DNA from: Manduca sexta
Taxonomy: Eukaryota > Arthropoda > Insecta > Lepidoptera > Sphingidae
Assembly (NCBI RefSeq): GCF_014839805.1
Contig: NC_051121.1
Coordinates: 2,959,116 to 3,023,115 of the forward strand
Length of the DNA: 64,000 nt
Reading direction: 5' to 3'
This document shows positions 23,991 to 35,440 of this stretch, piece by piece. Position 1 is the first letter of the stretch. Each line of letters opens with the position of its first letter. The notes under the pieces are model-generated. The model had not been told where the DNA came from and did not search any database. It saw only the letters and a program-made list of their open reading frames with translations. A program made the translations under genes and the position numbers.

Positions 23991-24787
23991 AAAATTAACC
24001 GGAAAAAGACTAACGCAGACAAAGCGAGCAAGAATTAGCAGGAAATAAATATATTTTTTTTGGGAGCGCCCTGCTGTACATAACAGTCGGTCGGGATGGT
24101 TTTATTGAACAAACAGGGTGGTTTCGTGTATCGGAGCCGTAAACTTTTACAGCGGGTATAATGGACAGGCGGCTTTACACTGATCGAATTGATGGGGAGA
24201 CATTGTACCTACAGGATACCAACTTTTACCATTTTCCTTCGTAATTTGATTTTCGTTTGAGACAGGATATTAGCTGAACCTGAACTCTAGATGTGAGTGA
24301 TACGACTTATCATAAAATTGAGACAGGCCGACATAATGTTTATAGGTGGGTTATTTATTAAGGAAGGATTATCACTAGTCAACCGATAGCCTACTATACT
24401 TATCATTAGGTGCAATTTCCCGTGTTAGTATAAAAAACCATAAACAATACCAACATCACCCGAACTTTGAATTACAAAACAAACTACGACAGTGCATTGC
24501 GCTCATCACTCTGAGATATTACACGTCATTTGTTAAGTTTCAATGCCCATGTACTGACACTCATATACTTCCCACCAGCATATCTTACTCTTGTAAGGTG
24601 CAGGCTAGAACAGAATATCTATTTCAAAATTTGAACGAAATAAGTGCGCACAAAAGCGTTCATATAGGCCGCTTAGCTGCTAATATGGCGAGACCAAATA
24701 TTGACGAACAAGATAACATACACGTCTCTATTCACTATGATAAGTTATTTTGCGGGAGTTCTTACATATTCCTATTTTACGTTTAAA

Positions 24788-24905
24788 ATTATTAACAGAC
24801 TTCAAAAAAGGAGGTGTTTATCAATTCGACACGTATTTTCTATTTGTTTTTATGTTTGTTATATGAGAACTCGGTATTTATGAACCGACTTGGAAATCTT
24901 TTTTT
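24788..24905 (+). repeat. Fragment of the ACTTCAAAAAAGGAGG repeat family
   Basis: AGACTTCAAAAAAGGAGG followed by TTTATCAATTCGACA and ATTTATGAACCGACTTGG. The same sequence in the same order recurs at 49460-49570. Confidence 0.6.
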
Positions 24906-27900
24906 TATTCTAATATTTTTTTTATCCTTTTAATTTCAGATGTCTTTGGGAACCGCTTGCTAGATTATAATATTCCAAGATACGCATAGCGTAGGTTAGT
25001 CTGACGACCAAAGATCCCAAGGGATTTAAATGATATAAGGCATCAGTGGCGAAAGGTGAAATTTTCCGAAAAGGAACCCATTACAACATATAGGTACTAA
25101 TAAGCATAAATGCGGTCTATAAATCTTTCTAATGATAAGTAGATTCTACATAAATTCTATATAAAGGGAAGCCGGCAGGAGTCGGGTTATATGGACTCTT
25201 CGCCACTGTAAGGCATGCCAGAACTCTCCACTCCTCGGGCAGTGTCTTCTGAAATTGTAATACAGCGGTCGTGCTAACATTCTTTAACAGAGAGCCTATT
25301 ATTTTTTTCTCATTGTGAAATTGACAATCGATATAACGTTTTATTATGTAGTCAATGTCCATAATAGATTCCTAACTACTTAGCATAAATATACTGAGCG
25401 AAATACCACACGTAATAGAAGACTAAAGCGTATCTATTCAAATCGATTGAAATATTAAACATTGACAATGCCATTGCAAAGATCTAATTTCAAAATAAAA
25501 AGTGAACATCGTGTACCCGATCGAAAAAATATTCATTAAATTTCACTAGGAATGCAATGAATTTCAAGGATAAATTATAAAAAGAAGAAATATATTATTG
25601 TGTATTGTTGTGAATACCAGGAATGCATAAAACCGAAGAAATATTATTATAATACGTAAAGTATTGAAAATGAGCACGGCTGACATTATTCAATACTTCA
25701 CGGTCAGGTTTAAATAATTCAAGATAAGGCGGCGACCACACGGTGCCGTTTTAATCCTACCTATAATATCCTTTACAATCTGTTTAAAATAGGGACAAAA
25801 CAAGTACTTATATGTATTCTTGTTAGAATTTGGAAATTAAAATAAATTATTATATTGTACCTAATAGGTACCTATAGTTCATGCCTATTAATTAGTACCT
25901 ATAGATCATCTTCGCCCCTTTTTCATGTTTCATTTTTAGGTGGTGTCGCACATGATTTTGACAATATGTTGCAGGAAGGATTTGACAGTTTTCGCGATCG
26001 ACCTCCTTATCTGACAATTCTATTTGCATTATATCGAGGCTAGGATACAGAATATAAAAAAAAACATGCAACTTCCGTCAAACAAGTTTGGTCTTTTCAG
26101 TTTACGTACACATTACAATATTAACTAGGAAACTACAATACACATAACAATATTAACCTGAGACCTAAACAACAAATTTATATCAATAACAGCCCACACC
26201 GCTAAGGTATCGTTCTCTTAATAATTTAAACTCTACAGTCGTCAGCAACGGTGCAACTGGCTGTGTACATCGCCTAAACAGTTTATATTTCTCGCATGGC
26301 GGCGCCTTTGCGATCTCACTCCCCTACAATCAGAGGCGTGGTGTTGCGACACTCCGGCGCGGACCGAGATCCTTGATTAAATATGTATGGGTTCAGGGAT
26401 AAATTGGGAATTCTGCATTGCTAGAGATAGAAAAGATATCATTTTGTCGAAATGTTTTGGCGAATTAGTTTGTTTACTTTGTTCGTATGGGGAGGAACTT
26501 GGTACTCTCGCGGTTATTTCCGTAATTTCGTTTTATGTTTTTTAATTAGGCCCAGTAATATAAGCGCGGGATGTAGTACAGCATAGCGTGTCTTTACTCA
26601 AGTTGACGTTTGCTAATCATCGAACAAATAACGAAGAAAAATAATCAAGTGCCATCTCAGAATATTTGTTTCAAGTCTTGTTACAGATAGGTTTTGGTAT
26701 AATATTCACTAAACAACACTTGCATCCTAGGGGTCATGAATCCAATATTGCATGACTAAGTATATGCACTTAATTTGTTGACAAGGCATTGACATTAATA
26801 TCCAGAAATTCCCTCTTATAACAGCTTACCTGTATTCGTAGTTCGGTACAACGACCCCTAACGCTAATGATAATTGCCCATTCCCATGTCCCAATTTCGG
26901 CAAACGTGTGTAAAAACAGTGAAGGCGGGGTGAGGCAGTCGTACGGCATATGCACGACATGCATTAATGGAATTACGGCAACAGGTGCGCCGGCCACCAA
27001 TATGCCGTGAAACGAACTCAGAAGGTACCCACGGGGGCCCACTACCTCCTCAACAAGTGATTCGTAGTAACTTTGCTGCCAAATAATATAAATAATGAGT
27101 CTAGGATTGAGAGGGAGGCAGGAGGAGAGGGTTCTTAGCTTGTTTAGTAAGAGTAAGAATTTAGGATAACATGCCATGCTTATTATTTTACACGTAACAT
27201 ATTTAGTTAGATATGGTATATTTGTTACCCAGAAACCAATAAATTTGATTTATTTTTATAAATAAGTTGTTTACTTAATTGTCGACAGTTTACCTGATTA
27301 TCTCAAACAACGGGAGCCTTACTCACATCAGAGAGGGTTTTCGCAGTTTCATTACAAGAATATTTGTCTCCATTTAATAACCTTTCTCCATTTAATAACC
27401 CGCATACATAAAAAAGTTCCTACACTGCGTCCGCCCCAGGCACCTTCCCCAAGGGTGGTGTCCGGGCGCGGCCGGACGTCCGAGTGCGCCCCGCCGGTGT
27501 ATCGTTTTTATGCACGCCTATTGTTACAAATGCGTCACTGCAGGACAGGTGAGAAAAAAAACATAATGGATATAGATACAATATTTGTCCAGGTACAACT
27601 TGTTAAAAGGAAATCAGATGACGCGTAGTACAGAGGTGAAGATGTTCATGGGAAAAGAGTAATCACAATCAGGTTAACTATCTGCTTGCTTGCCCTTTCT
27701 GCTAAGTTAAACGCATCCTTGACGGGCCACTTAATTTTAAAATTTTCATAAAATCGTTTTATGAAATAGTAAATTGTAAATCCTTTGATTAAATTGCAAC
27801 ATATCACTACTTATAGTGAAATCTTATAATAAAAGAACTAAAGGAAAGTAGTATATTTTGTATTACAAAAATATAAGGATGGTAAGCTGTATTAGGACCA

Positions 27901-28714
27901 TAGAACATATCGGGATATCATCGATCACGCTAGCTAAGGATAAAATAGTGCTCGAGTAAAAGCCAAAGATATTAATTAATACGTTTTGCATTATAGCCCA
28001 TCGTTTCTCTTATGAATATATATACTTAGTATTTTTGTTTATTTTTTCTGTGCTAGAGATTTGAAACATGTTTACTTTGTAATTTTCAATTCATTATTGT
28101 ACACAGCTTCGTAAAAACGATTTATCTCCAGTGCATGATTTAATGCTTAGATATCAATAAGTAATTATCACTTGAGCCATGTAGGTGGGCTCACTGACGC
28201 TAGTACAATGTTACTACGCAGTTTTAATTACAGCTTCTATAACACCAGATGGACGATCACAACAAATAAGATCAAAGGTAACAGAAATAGTTATTTGTCC
28301 GTTAACATATTACCTACTTATTTTTCCGCGCTATTTTTGTAATTCCTATTTTTAAGTTGTTAATTAAAATTATTACACAAATATTTTGTATCCGAAAGTC
28401 GAGTACATTATAAGAAATGTAACATATTTCCATTGTTTAATATTGATTAAAATTTTAATTACTCTACGTTGCTTTTTCGTATACAGTATAGTAGGTTACA
28501 ACTTTTATGTACCACTGTGAAGAACAGTGCACCTAGTGACTGACTGAAGTATAATATAGAGCAGTGTACAGCAAAGCGGTTATTTTCTTTGTAATTATTG
28601 ACTTAACATACATTAATTCTGGGTGGGGCTGTTGCTATATTTGCAGGTGATTGAAATTGTTTGAAAAATTTGTTCATCTCGTCAGTACAATACAAATTGT
28701 CTCATTAATTATAA

Positions 28715-28915
28715 TAATTCATAGCGACCCGCCCCGAGTTCGCACGAGTAGCGAAGCATAATATATGTCAATATTTTTTATCGTACAAAACATTAATGAA
28801 TTGTACACATAACCTCTTGAATTATTCCATCCATTGGTGAAAACCGTATGCAAATACTTTCGGTAGTTTTTGAGTTAATCGCGTTCAGACAGTCGCGGCG
28901 TATATAGGATAGCAT
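28715..28915. repeat. Relic of a common Lepidoptera repeat
   Basis: Contains CGACCCGCCCCGAGTTCGCA at one end and a segment with CGTATGCAAATACTTTCGGT toward the other. I recognise the layout as a widespread Lepidoptera non-autonomous repeat, probably Helitron-related in reverse orientation. Diverged. Confidence 0.4.
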
Positions 28916-30732
28916 AGTACAAATTATCATACACTACAAATATGCCTACACACATACACAGCCACTACGCGCAGCTTTTCCTGAGAATCCTGTGGTTCCC
29001 GGCTTCTAGACTATACACAACCAAAGCTCCACACTGCGCGAGTAAATCGCACGCGACGTGGGCGCGGATGCGGACACGGGTCGAGTTATGGTCATTATTA
29101 TTTACAATTTATATGATTAGTGGCTCCGAACGCGCGGGCGGAGCGTGGGCGATTTGTTTACTCACTTAGTACGCCTGCCGTAACGCGTATTACTATTAGA
29201 TTAGCATTCAATCATTCAAATGATTCAATACAGCAAATGGTTATTCGATGAGATATATTCTGAAAAAGGAATGATGATTAATATATGCTATGCGTAGTAT
29301 ATTAAAAAATAAATTAAAAATACATTTTAGAACGCGTAACCTGATAATACTCTAGCAACTGAACCCATGTGGCTTAACACGCCATGAAAATAAGGGGAAA
29401 GTTTACAAAAAGAAATTCGAAAGAAGCTCACGAAATAGAAAAACGAACCGCTTCAGCTATTTGTATAAGGGCGGAAGAGCTGGCGAAATGCCAGTAAAAA
29501 GCGAAATCCCGTGAGTGAAAAGCTCATTAGTGAAATTGGCAATCCGACGGCACAATGACGGCCCTTCAGCATTCACGCAGAACGATCTACTAAAATTGAG
29601 CCGACGTTTCACAATAACGCTATCAGGCCTCTGCCACACTTGCATTAAAAATATTAAATAATTTACAGAAATTTAATGTCCCGCTGCTACAAAGCAATTT
29701 GCTAGATTTATCAAAGTAAGAACACAGCGACGCAACGCACACTTATTGAACGAGAGCTGAGATCTTTTACATTTTATTTTATTTAATTTGTACAGGCACA
29801 TACCCTATGTATCTAAATAAAAAAACTGACTTCTGGCAATAAACAAATGTTGTTGTTTTATCTTTTTAAACTTTATCCTTCGATGCAAAACGAAGACTTA
29901 AGTTTCACCCCTCTGTCAATCATTTTAGCCCTAGCATTGTCGCTGGTTATTATTTTTTGTCACCTTGGATAATCGTGACAGTTCATAAAGTAAAAAAAAC
30001 TGTTTAGTCATTTAACGGTACACTTCTCTAGTTTTTACTAGTTAGATTTAAATTTATTCCGTAAATTCACATTCCAACGATACATTTTAATGAATGTTCT
30101 AGATTTGTATTCAAAGTGTTGCTATCCCCACTGCACGTTTCTTTTAACACCTAAAAGCTTCACATTTTACCGGCATTCATAGCAGAGTAAACTGGGGCTG
30201 GAGTCGGCACTCATTTACATGTATTTTGAGCGGTAAGGCTCCCGGCAAAGGAGGGCGTTATGAAAATGTTGCGATAACGGGACACAAGGGGCCCGGGAAT
30301 ACGGTCAAGTGGGGACTCATCGGCCGTGTTGACTGAACCGCTGGATGAGCACGAATCTAAGCATATCCAGGGCTTGCTTAGAACACATCTGCCCGATGTG
30401 ATACGATGTAGGTCGTCGCGGCATTGGCGCCTTTTTAATTACAAATATTAAGCAAAATAAGTTTAGATGTTACTTTAAAAATCAGCCTCGATGATTTCTG
30501 TGGTAAATAATGAGCTGCGCAAGAGGCCCTGTCGCCTGTCTGACTAAGTGTTGAACAAAATCATGGAAGTGAAGTTATAAAGTCTGCAATCTTTACATTA
30601 GCAGCCTTTTCTAGTGTGGACATACGTAACAAAAAATTTACTTAAATTTTCAAGCATTTTACGCCAATCACACCTAAATAAATAAAATATTAAAAATAAG
30701 AAAAATCAGGCGGAAAGTTATAAGTAAAACAT

Positions 30733-30955
30733 ATCTATGCTAATATATGTATAAATCTAAGCGCATGAAAACACATGATTTTTATGTGTTTGTATGCGCT
30801 AATCTCGAACTACGAAGCCAATTTTAATTATTTTTTTTACTTATAGGAAGCTACATTACTCCTGAATGCTATAGGCACCTTTTTACGCCGGGAAAATATT
30901 TATCCCAGAAAAACTTATTCACGCGGGCGAATTCGCAGCAAAATCTTTAATAAAA
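30733..30955 (+). repeat. Helitron-like relic
   Basis: Starts TCTATGCTAATATATG and ends with CACGCGGGCGAATTCGCAGC, resembling Helitron 5' and 3' ends. A clean terminal CTAG is missing. Confidence 0.4.
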
Positions 30956-32289
30956 TATCTCATGATACAAACTCGCGTGTTTATCTTTTCTTAAAATATA
31001 AACAAATCAAAACAGAATAAAGTTTTAATAGACTTCAGAATTAATGTAGTTTAGAATTCAAACATTGTTATTGAGTATTCCCAATAAACAAACCAGTACT
31101 TCACTGTTGCCGCGAACGGATTAGGCTGCAAAATGAGCAATCTCTATCGGAATACCCGCGGTTAGGTAAATATTGCTCCCCAAATATTTGTTCCGTCTGG
31201 GTGTTGTGGGATGAAGGGGTGAACTGTCTCGGGGCTTTGAAAATCACACTACCGGTGGTCCGGGATCTGCATTGCGTCACTAGCTCATATGGGTGTACTT
31301 ATATAGATACCTCCGTTATATTGAATAGAGTGTGTTTATAACAATTAGTACTTATTCGTATGATACGCATGCATATTGAAAATATTAAGTATTTGATTCG
31401 CAACAATAAAACTACTTAGGACCATAACTTCATAGCCACGCCGCGCCGGATTCCTTGTTTTGTCGACATGAAATAATATAAAATAGGTAATAATATAATG
31501 TAAGCTATACTCACCCCATGTCCGCCGACAATCATGTACACTTTCTGGACTGCAGCCCATGTTTATCCTCAGTACTGGTTTTTTCAACAAGGAGTTTGAT
31601 AACTAAATCGCCATTGATTTTGTTGCCGTTTATAATTCTGTCGCTAGATGGCGCGTTCCATTGACTCCATATTGTTCGTAATATTTTCATAAGAACTTCC
31701 GTTTTTACAAAACTCTAAAACGAATTTACATAACTCCGAATCTAAACCAATTAGGATTATTATTAAAATGAACGTAATTATGTATGTAAGTGTAATGTGA
31801 AATATGTCAGTCGCAAATTTGTTTGATCTAACCGTAATCATACTTCCGCCATAGATAATAAACAGCAATGGGCTAAGTATACAGTATGGTGAAAATACAT
31901 AATTGGTTAGTGTTCCTATACATATTTTTAATTACTGCTAAATAAAGAAATTTAACTAGTAGGGAACGTAGAAAAACATTGTCAAAAAAGTGTACAAAAC
32001 ATAAAAAAAGTTTCAATGACAAATTCTGCCTTTTGTGTAAAATCTTTTTTTGAGTTTTGACTTTTTTTGCCGATGTCGCCATGATAATTTCATACAAATT
32101 TTGGAATCACCAATGAATAATATTTTTTATTATTCACTACTTATACTGAGACAATATCCATAATCCACAAGCGAAAAATCATTTAACAGGCTATAGATAG
32201 AATTTTGATTATTGCATTTAAATTCAGCTAGACACCCACGGTATAAACATTGATTCATGGCAATTTAAAAACAACATAAATTGCATTAT

Positions 32290-32325
32290 TTTTTAACTGT
32301 TACCTAAGTAGGTAACAGTTAAAAA
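32290..32325. repeat. Perfect 16-bp inverted repeat with 4-nt loop
   Basis: Arms 32290-32305 and 32310-32325 (TTTTTAACTGTTACCT and its exact complement) around AAGT. Confidence 0.97.
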
Positions 32326-32922
32326 CCGCCATCGCACCAAATTAGCCGACCATATGTACTCAAAAATTAAGAAATAATCCCAAACACATTCCAGGAACCC
32401 TGAGTAGGGACCCGATAATAAAATAAACACAAAAGCCCGAATTACCGTCAAACTGCTGTATATTGTCAACGATATAAATTATGCACTCTAACCCCACTCG
32501 ATCGAAACGGGAGCGCGACCGTCTGCATTGCGGGAGTCGGGAGAGCGCGCCGCTGCCTCTGCCGCTGCAATTTTTTAATGGGCTTCGATATTTGAACTTA
32601 TGCCAAGCAATCGATGGAATAATTTGATTGTATTTTCTTTTTTTTTCGTATTTTCGCTTTCATTAAGTTGGCATTTGGCAGAGTTTTGATGAGTTTTGAT
32701 AAGTGAATGCTGCCAACCTCAGAACTTACTTCTTGTAGGCACTATTAGTTTTGCGGTTGTACGATTTGTAGGTAGAACGAATATTTGACACTATATTGGG
32801 CATGCGATATTTTCATACTTTAATTGGACACAATGTTCTTAGTGAAATTAAATTTATAGGCGTAATACATAGGCGTCTTCTTAGTAAATCAATTTAGCAA
32901 ATTCTCTACTGTCGGTACACAT

Positions 32923-33825
32923 TAGTGATGTAACGAATGTCATTTTTTGAACATTTGCGAATGCGAATGCGAATGTTCAGTTTTTGTTCAAATTTGGCGC
33001 CAATTTTCTATGATGATTATCTAAATTTTATTATTATCTAAGATGATAATTATCTAAACATTAAAAAGTTATGTAAAGACTGATAAAAAAAATATATAAG
33101 AATTTGTTTTTGTTTCTTTCAATTGCTTTTAATTTCTTAGTTGCTATTGTGTTACAAGTTCTAATGAGAATTACATTTTTAAGCTTTATTAAAGTAAACG
33201 AAATAATTTTGTTTATTTTTAAAGTTTTAATATTCCTCTACTCAAGTTTAATTACTAACTTAAAAACATGGTAAAAATAGTTAATTAATTGGTTTGTTTT
33301 AGGAAAGAGAGGTATTTTTCTTTGAGAGTCTATAATTTTTTGTTTGTTTGTTTAGACTATATTTATAGTTTATTGTAGAAGAATATTGTTTTAGTTTAGA
33401 TTTTGATTTTATTAACCTATTACACACACACAGTATTACGAATATTATCTCAGAAGGGGTATGCAGAGGCGCAACCAGGGCACCCACTTTTCGCCAAGTG
33501 TGTTCCGTCTAATAGTGTGACAGGAGCGAGCCTATCGCCATGTCGGGCACAAATTTCACACTCCGGGCTGATACTGAGCAGAAAAACCCAAATATCACTT
33601 TGCCCGATCCGGGATTCGAACCCAGGACCTTACAGCGCTGCCGTACCGCACATGCAGTAGAACTATGCCACCGAGGCAGTCTGCTATTATCTTCAAATAT
33701 TTTTTTTTCTGATATTGACATTCGCAAAACATTCGCAGAAATTTTGCGAATGCGAATGCGAATGCGAATATCCAAAAATATGCGGATATTTGCGAATGCG
33801 AATGCGAATGTTCGTTACATCACTA
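32923..33825. mobile_element. hAT-type non-autonomous element (903 bp) containing a SINE
   Basis: Terminal inverted repeats TAGTGATGTAACGAA at both ends, flanked by a perfect 8-bp duplication GTACACAT (32915-32922 and 33826-33833), fitting nTnnnnAn. Both subterminal regions have tandem GCGAAT hexamers in mirrored orientation (near 32953-32977 and 33745-33810). There is no transposase. A SINE sits inside, so the original element was about 650 bp. Confidence 0.92.
33440..33684 (-). mobile_element. tRNA-derived SINE nested in the hAT-type element
   Basis: Minus-strand SINE whose head starts GACTGCCTCGGTGGCATAG. It has a canonical Pol III B box GGGTTCGAATCCC (plus coordinates 33611-33623) and a body containing AAAGTGGGTGCCCTGGTTGC. 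The same family occurs at 37980-38189 and 41608-41840. Boundaries are approximate. Confidence 0.85.
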
Positions 33826-33833
33826 GTACACAT

Positions 33834-35300
33834 ACATGTACTTAGAGTAGAATGAGTTGTCTGAAGGTAACTAAATACTCTAATTATTATTATTAGAAAA
33901 TCGCAAATCTATTATTTAAGGAAACTAAATTTATCATAGAACTTCAACACACCGCTAACTTTATTAATGTATTCAATACTTAACTCAGACGAAAATGCTT
34001 CAACAAACAGCTGCAGTCTGTAGGTTGCTACACGTTATTCTTTAACCACCCATAGCGTACAAATTTCAGAATCCAGTTAAATATTAATATTTATTGGTGG
34101 TTGCCCTATTTGAGGGATATAATACCGAGTGCGAGGTAGGAAGTACTTATTTGTATTTTAATGTAGGTACCTATAATAAAGGTAATCTAGTCCTTCTAGA
34201 ACGGATGCTCGCTGTTCTATGTCAGAATACTTGGCGCTAACTCGTGGAGATCTACCTTTAGCAGTAGATAGTAGATACCTACCATGTCTGAGTTTTAAGT
34301 AATTGACCATATACAATTATAAATTCCGATGCAACCCACAGATTCCAACTTCCACGTAAATTGCATCTCAGAAATATTTTCACCACATTTTGTTTTTAAA
34401 TTCTCATACTACAGTACAAACAGCACAATAATAGCACAGCACGAGTAGGTAAGTAAGTATTCGTCAATAAATCTTCGGGGAGGAGTATCGTGATATCGTT
34501 TCTCTTGATGGTGCATTGCCACGCAACCCGCCAGTCACCAGTGTGTCGCCGAATCGTCTGCGTACTGCGAAACAAGCCAAACTTGGCATGGTTTACAAAT
34601 TAATTGAAATGAAAGTCCCCTTTGTTTAATAGCCAGAGGCTGTGGACCCAACAGTTGTCTTGGATCTAATTTCAAGCATGGGGGAATGAGTAGGTACTTA
34701 GGTACTTACATCGTAAATAAATGTTTAGGAGTTTTATAAATTCCCTTAGTATAAATGTTATAAGTTATATAACGATATAATAAGCACAGTTCAATGGCAT
34801 GTAAGTTTCGTTTATTATTTTGTAAGAGCTCAGTTGCCTTGCACTACCAGTCGCATGTTCAATGTTGTAGACAACACTCCCCTCGCAACGTGTTTAGATT
34901 ACCATGGGGATCGCCATATTTTTTTTTAACATTTATGCGATTATTAATTTTAATTTATGTACAAAAATACCCATTAAAGTCTTTTTTTATGAACGCCTTA
35001 CACATAAAATCCACTTAAAAGTCTTTTTTTTATGAACGCCTTACACAACACGTAAAGCAAATACGTTAAAAAGATAAAGAGTGTGTGGATATACATATGG
35101 ACGCCACAAGTGTCTAACGTCTGCAGAATAATCTTTTCTGTAGGTATTTTGTTTTAAAATCGTATCTTAATAGAGTGCTTGTCCCATGTCCGTGACGATT
35201 TTTCCCACATTCTATTTATTATGTAACTAATATCTATATCTTGTTTATTTTTTTAGACTATCTTAGTATTATTTCCGAACAGCTGAAAATTATTGCCACT
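33834..35300. other. Upstream flank of eIF2D, no gene seen
   Basis: AT-rich sequence without recognisable coding. It includes a short direct duplication at 34976-35047. It may hold distal regulatory sequence for eIF2D. Confidence 0.5.
34976..35047 (+). repeat. Direct duplication, ~29 bp twice
   Basis: AAAGTC, a T run and ATGAACGCCTTACACA occur at 34976-35003 and again at 35018-35047. Confidence 0.95.
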
Positions 35301-35304
35301 GCTA

Positions 35305-35428
35305 ATGTCAATATGACAAGTGACAGCAATAACAATTGTCAAAATTCTCACACCGGACACCGCGCAAACTACGAAAACAGTGATTTTCCATGAAAAGTGA
35401 TATAAATTCCATCATCTCCTGCTCATAA
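35305..35428 (+). promoter_or_regulatory. Chain of three upstream ORFs before eIF2D
   Basis: uORF1 is 35305-35316 (3 codons plus TGA). Its TGA overlaps the ATG of uORF2 (35313-35393, 26 codons) as ATGA. The TGA of uORF2 overlaps the ATG of uORF3 (35390-35428, 12 codons) again as ATGA. uORF3 ends with TAA 12 nt before the eIF2D ATG and is in frame with it. uORF2 has A at -3; uORF3 has a weak T at -3. Whether all lie in the mRNA depends on the unknown start site. The TGACA/TGTCA-rich part at 35313-35340 could instead be promoter. Confidence 0.45.
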
Positions 35429-35440
35429 ACCTCGTCCACG

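Larger units (their letters stand above)
21909..32914. other. Gene-poor region with repeat relics
   Basis: About 11 kb of AT-rich sequence with only short unsupported frames. Some CpG-richer patches (27420-27510, 29030-29090, 32500-32570) have no adjacent coding exon that I can recognise. Repeat relics inside it are listed separately. A long intron or regulatory domain of a gene outside the window cannot be excluded. Confidence 0.5.

Noticed and set aside
26770..27177. 135-codon minus-strand open frame
   Set aside because: Hydrophobic-looking but with no family resemblance that I can identify. It could be repeat-derived; not enough to call a gene.
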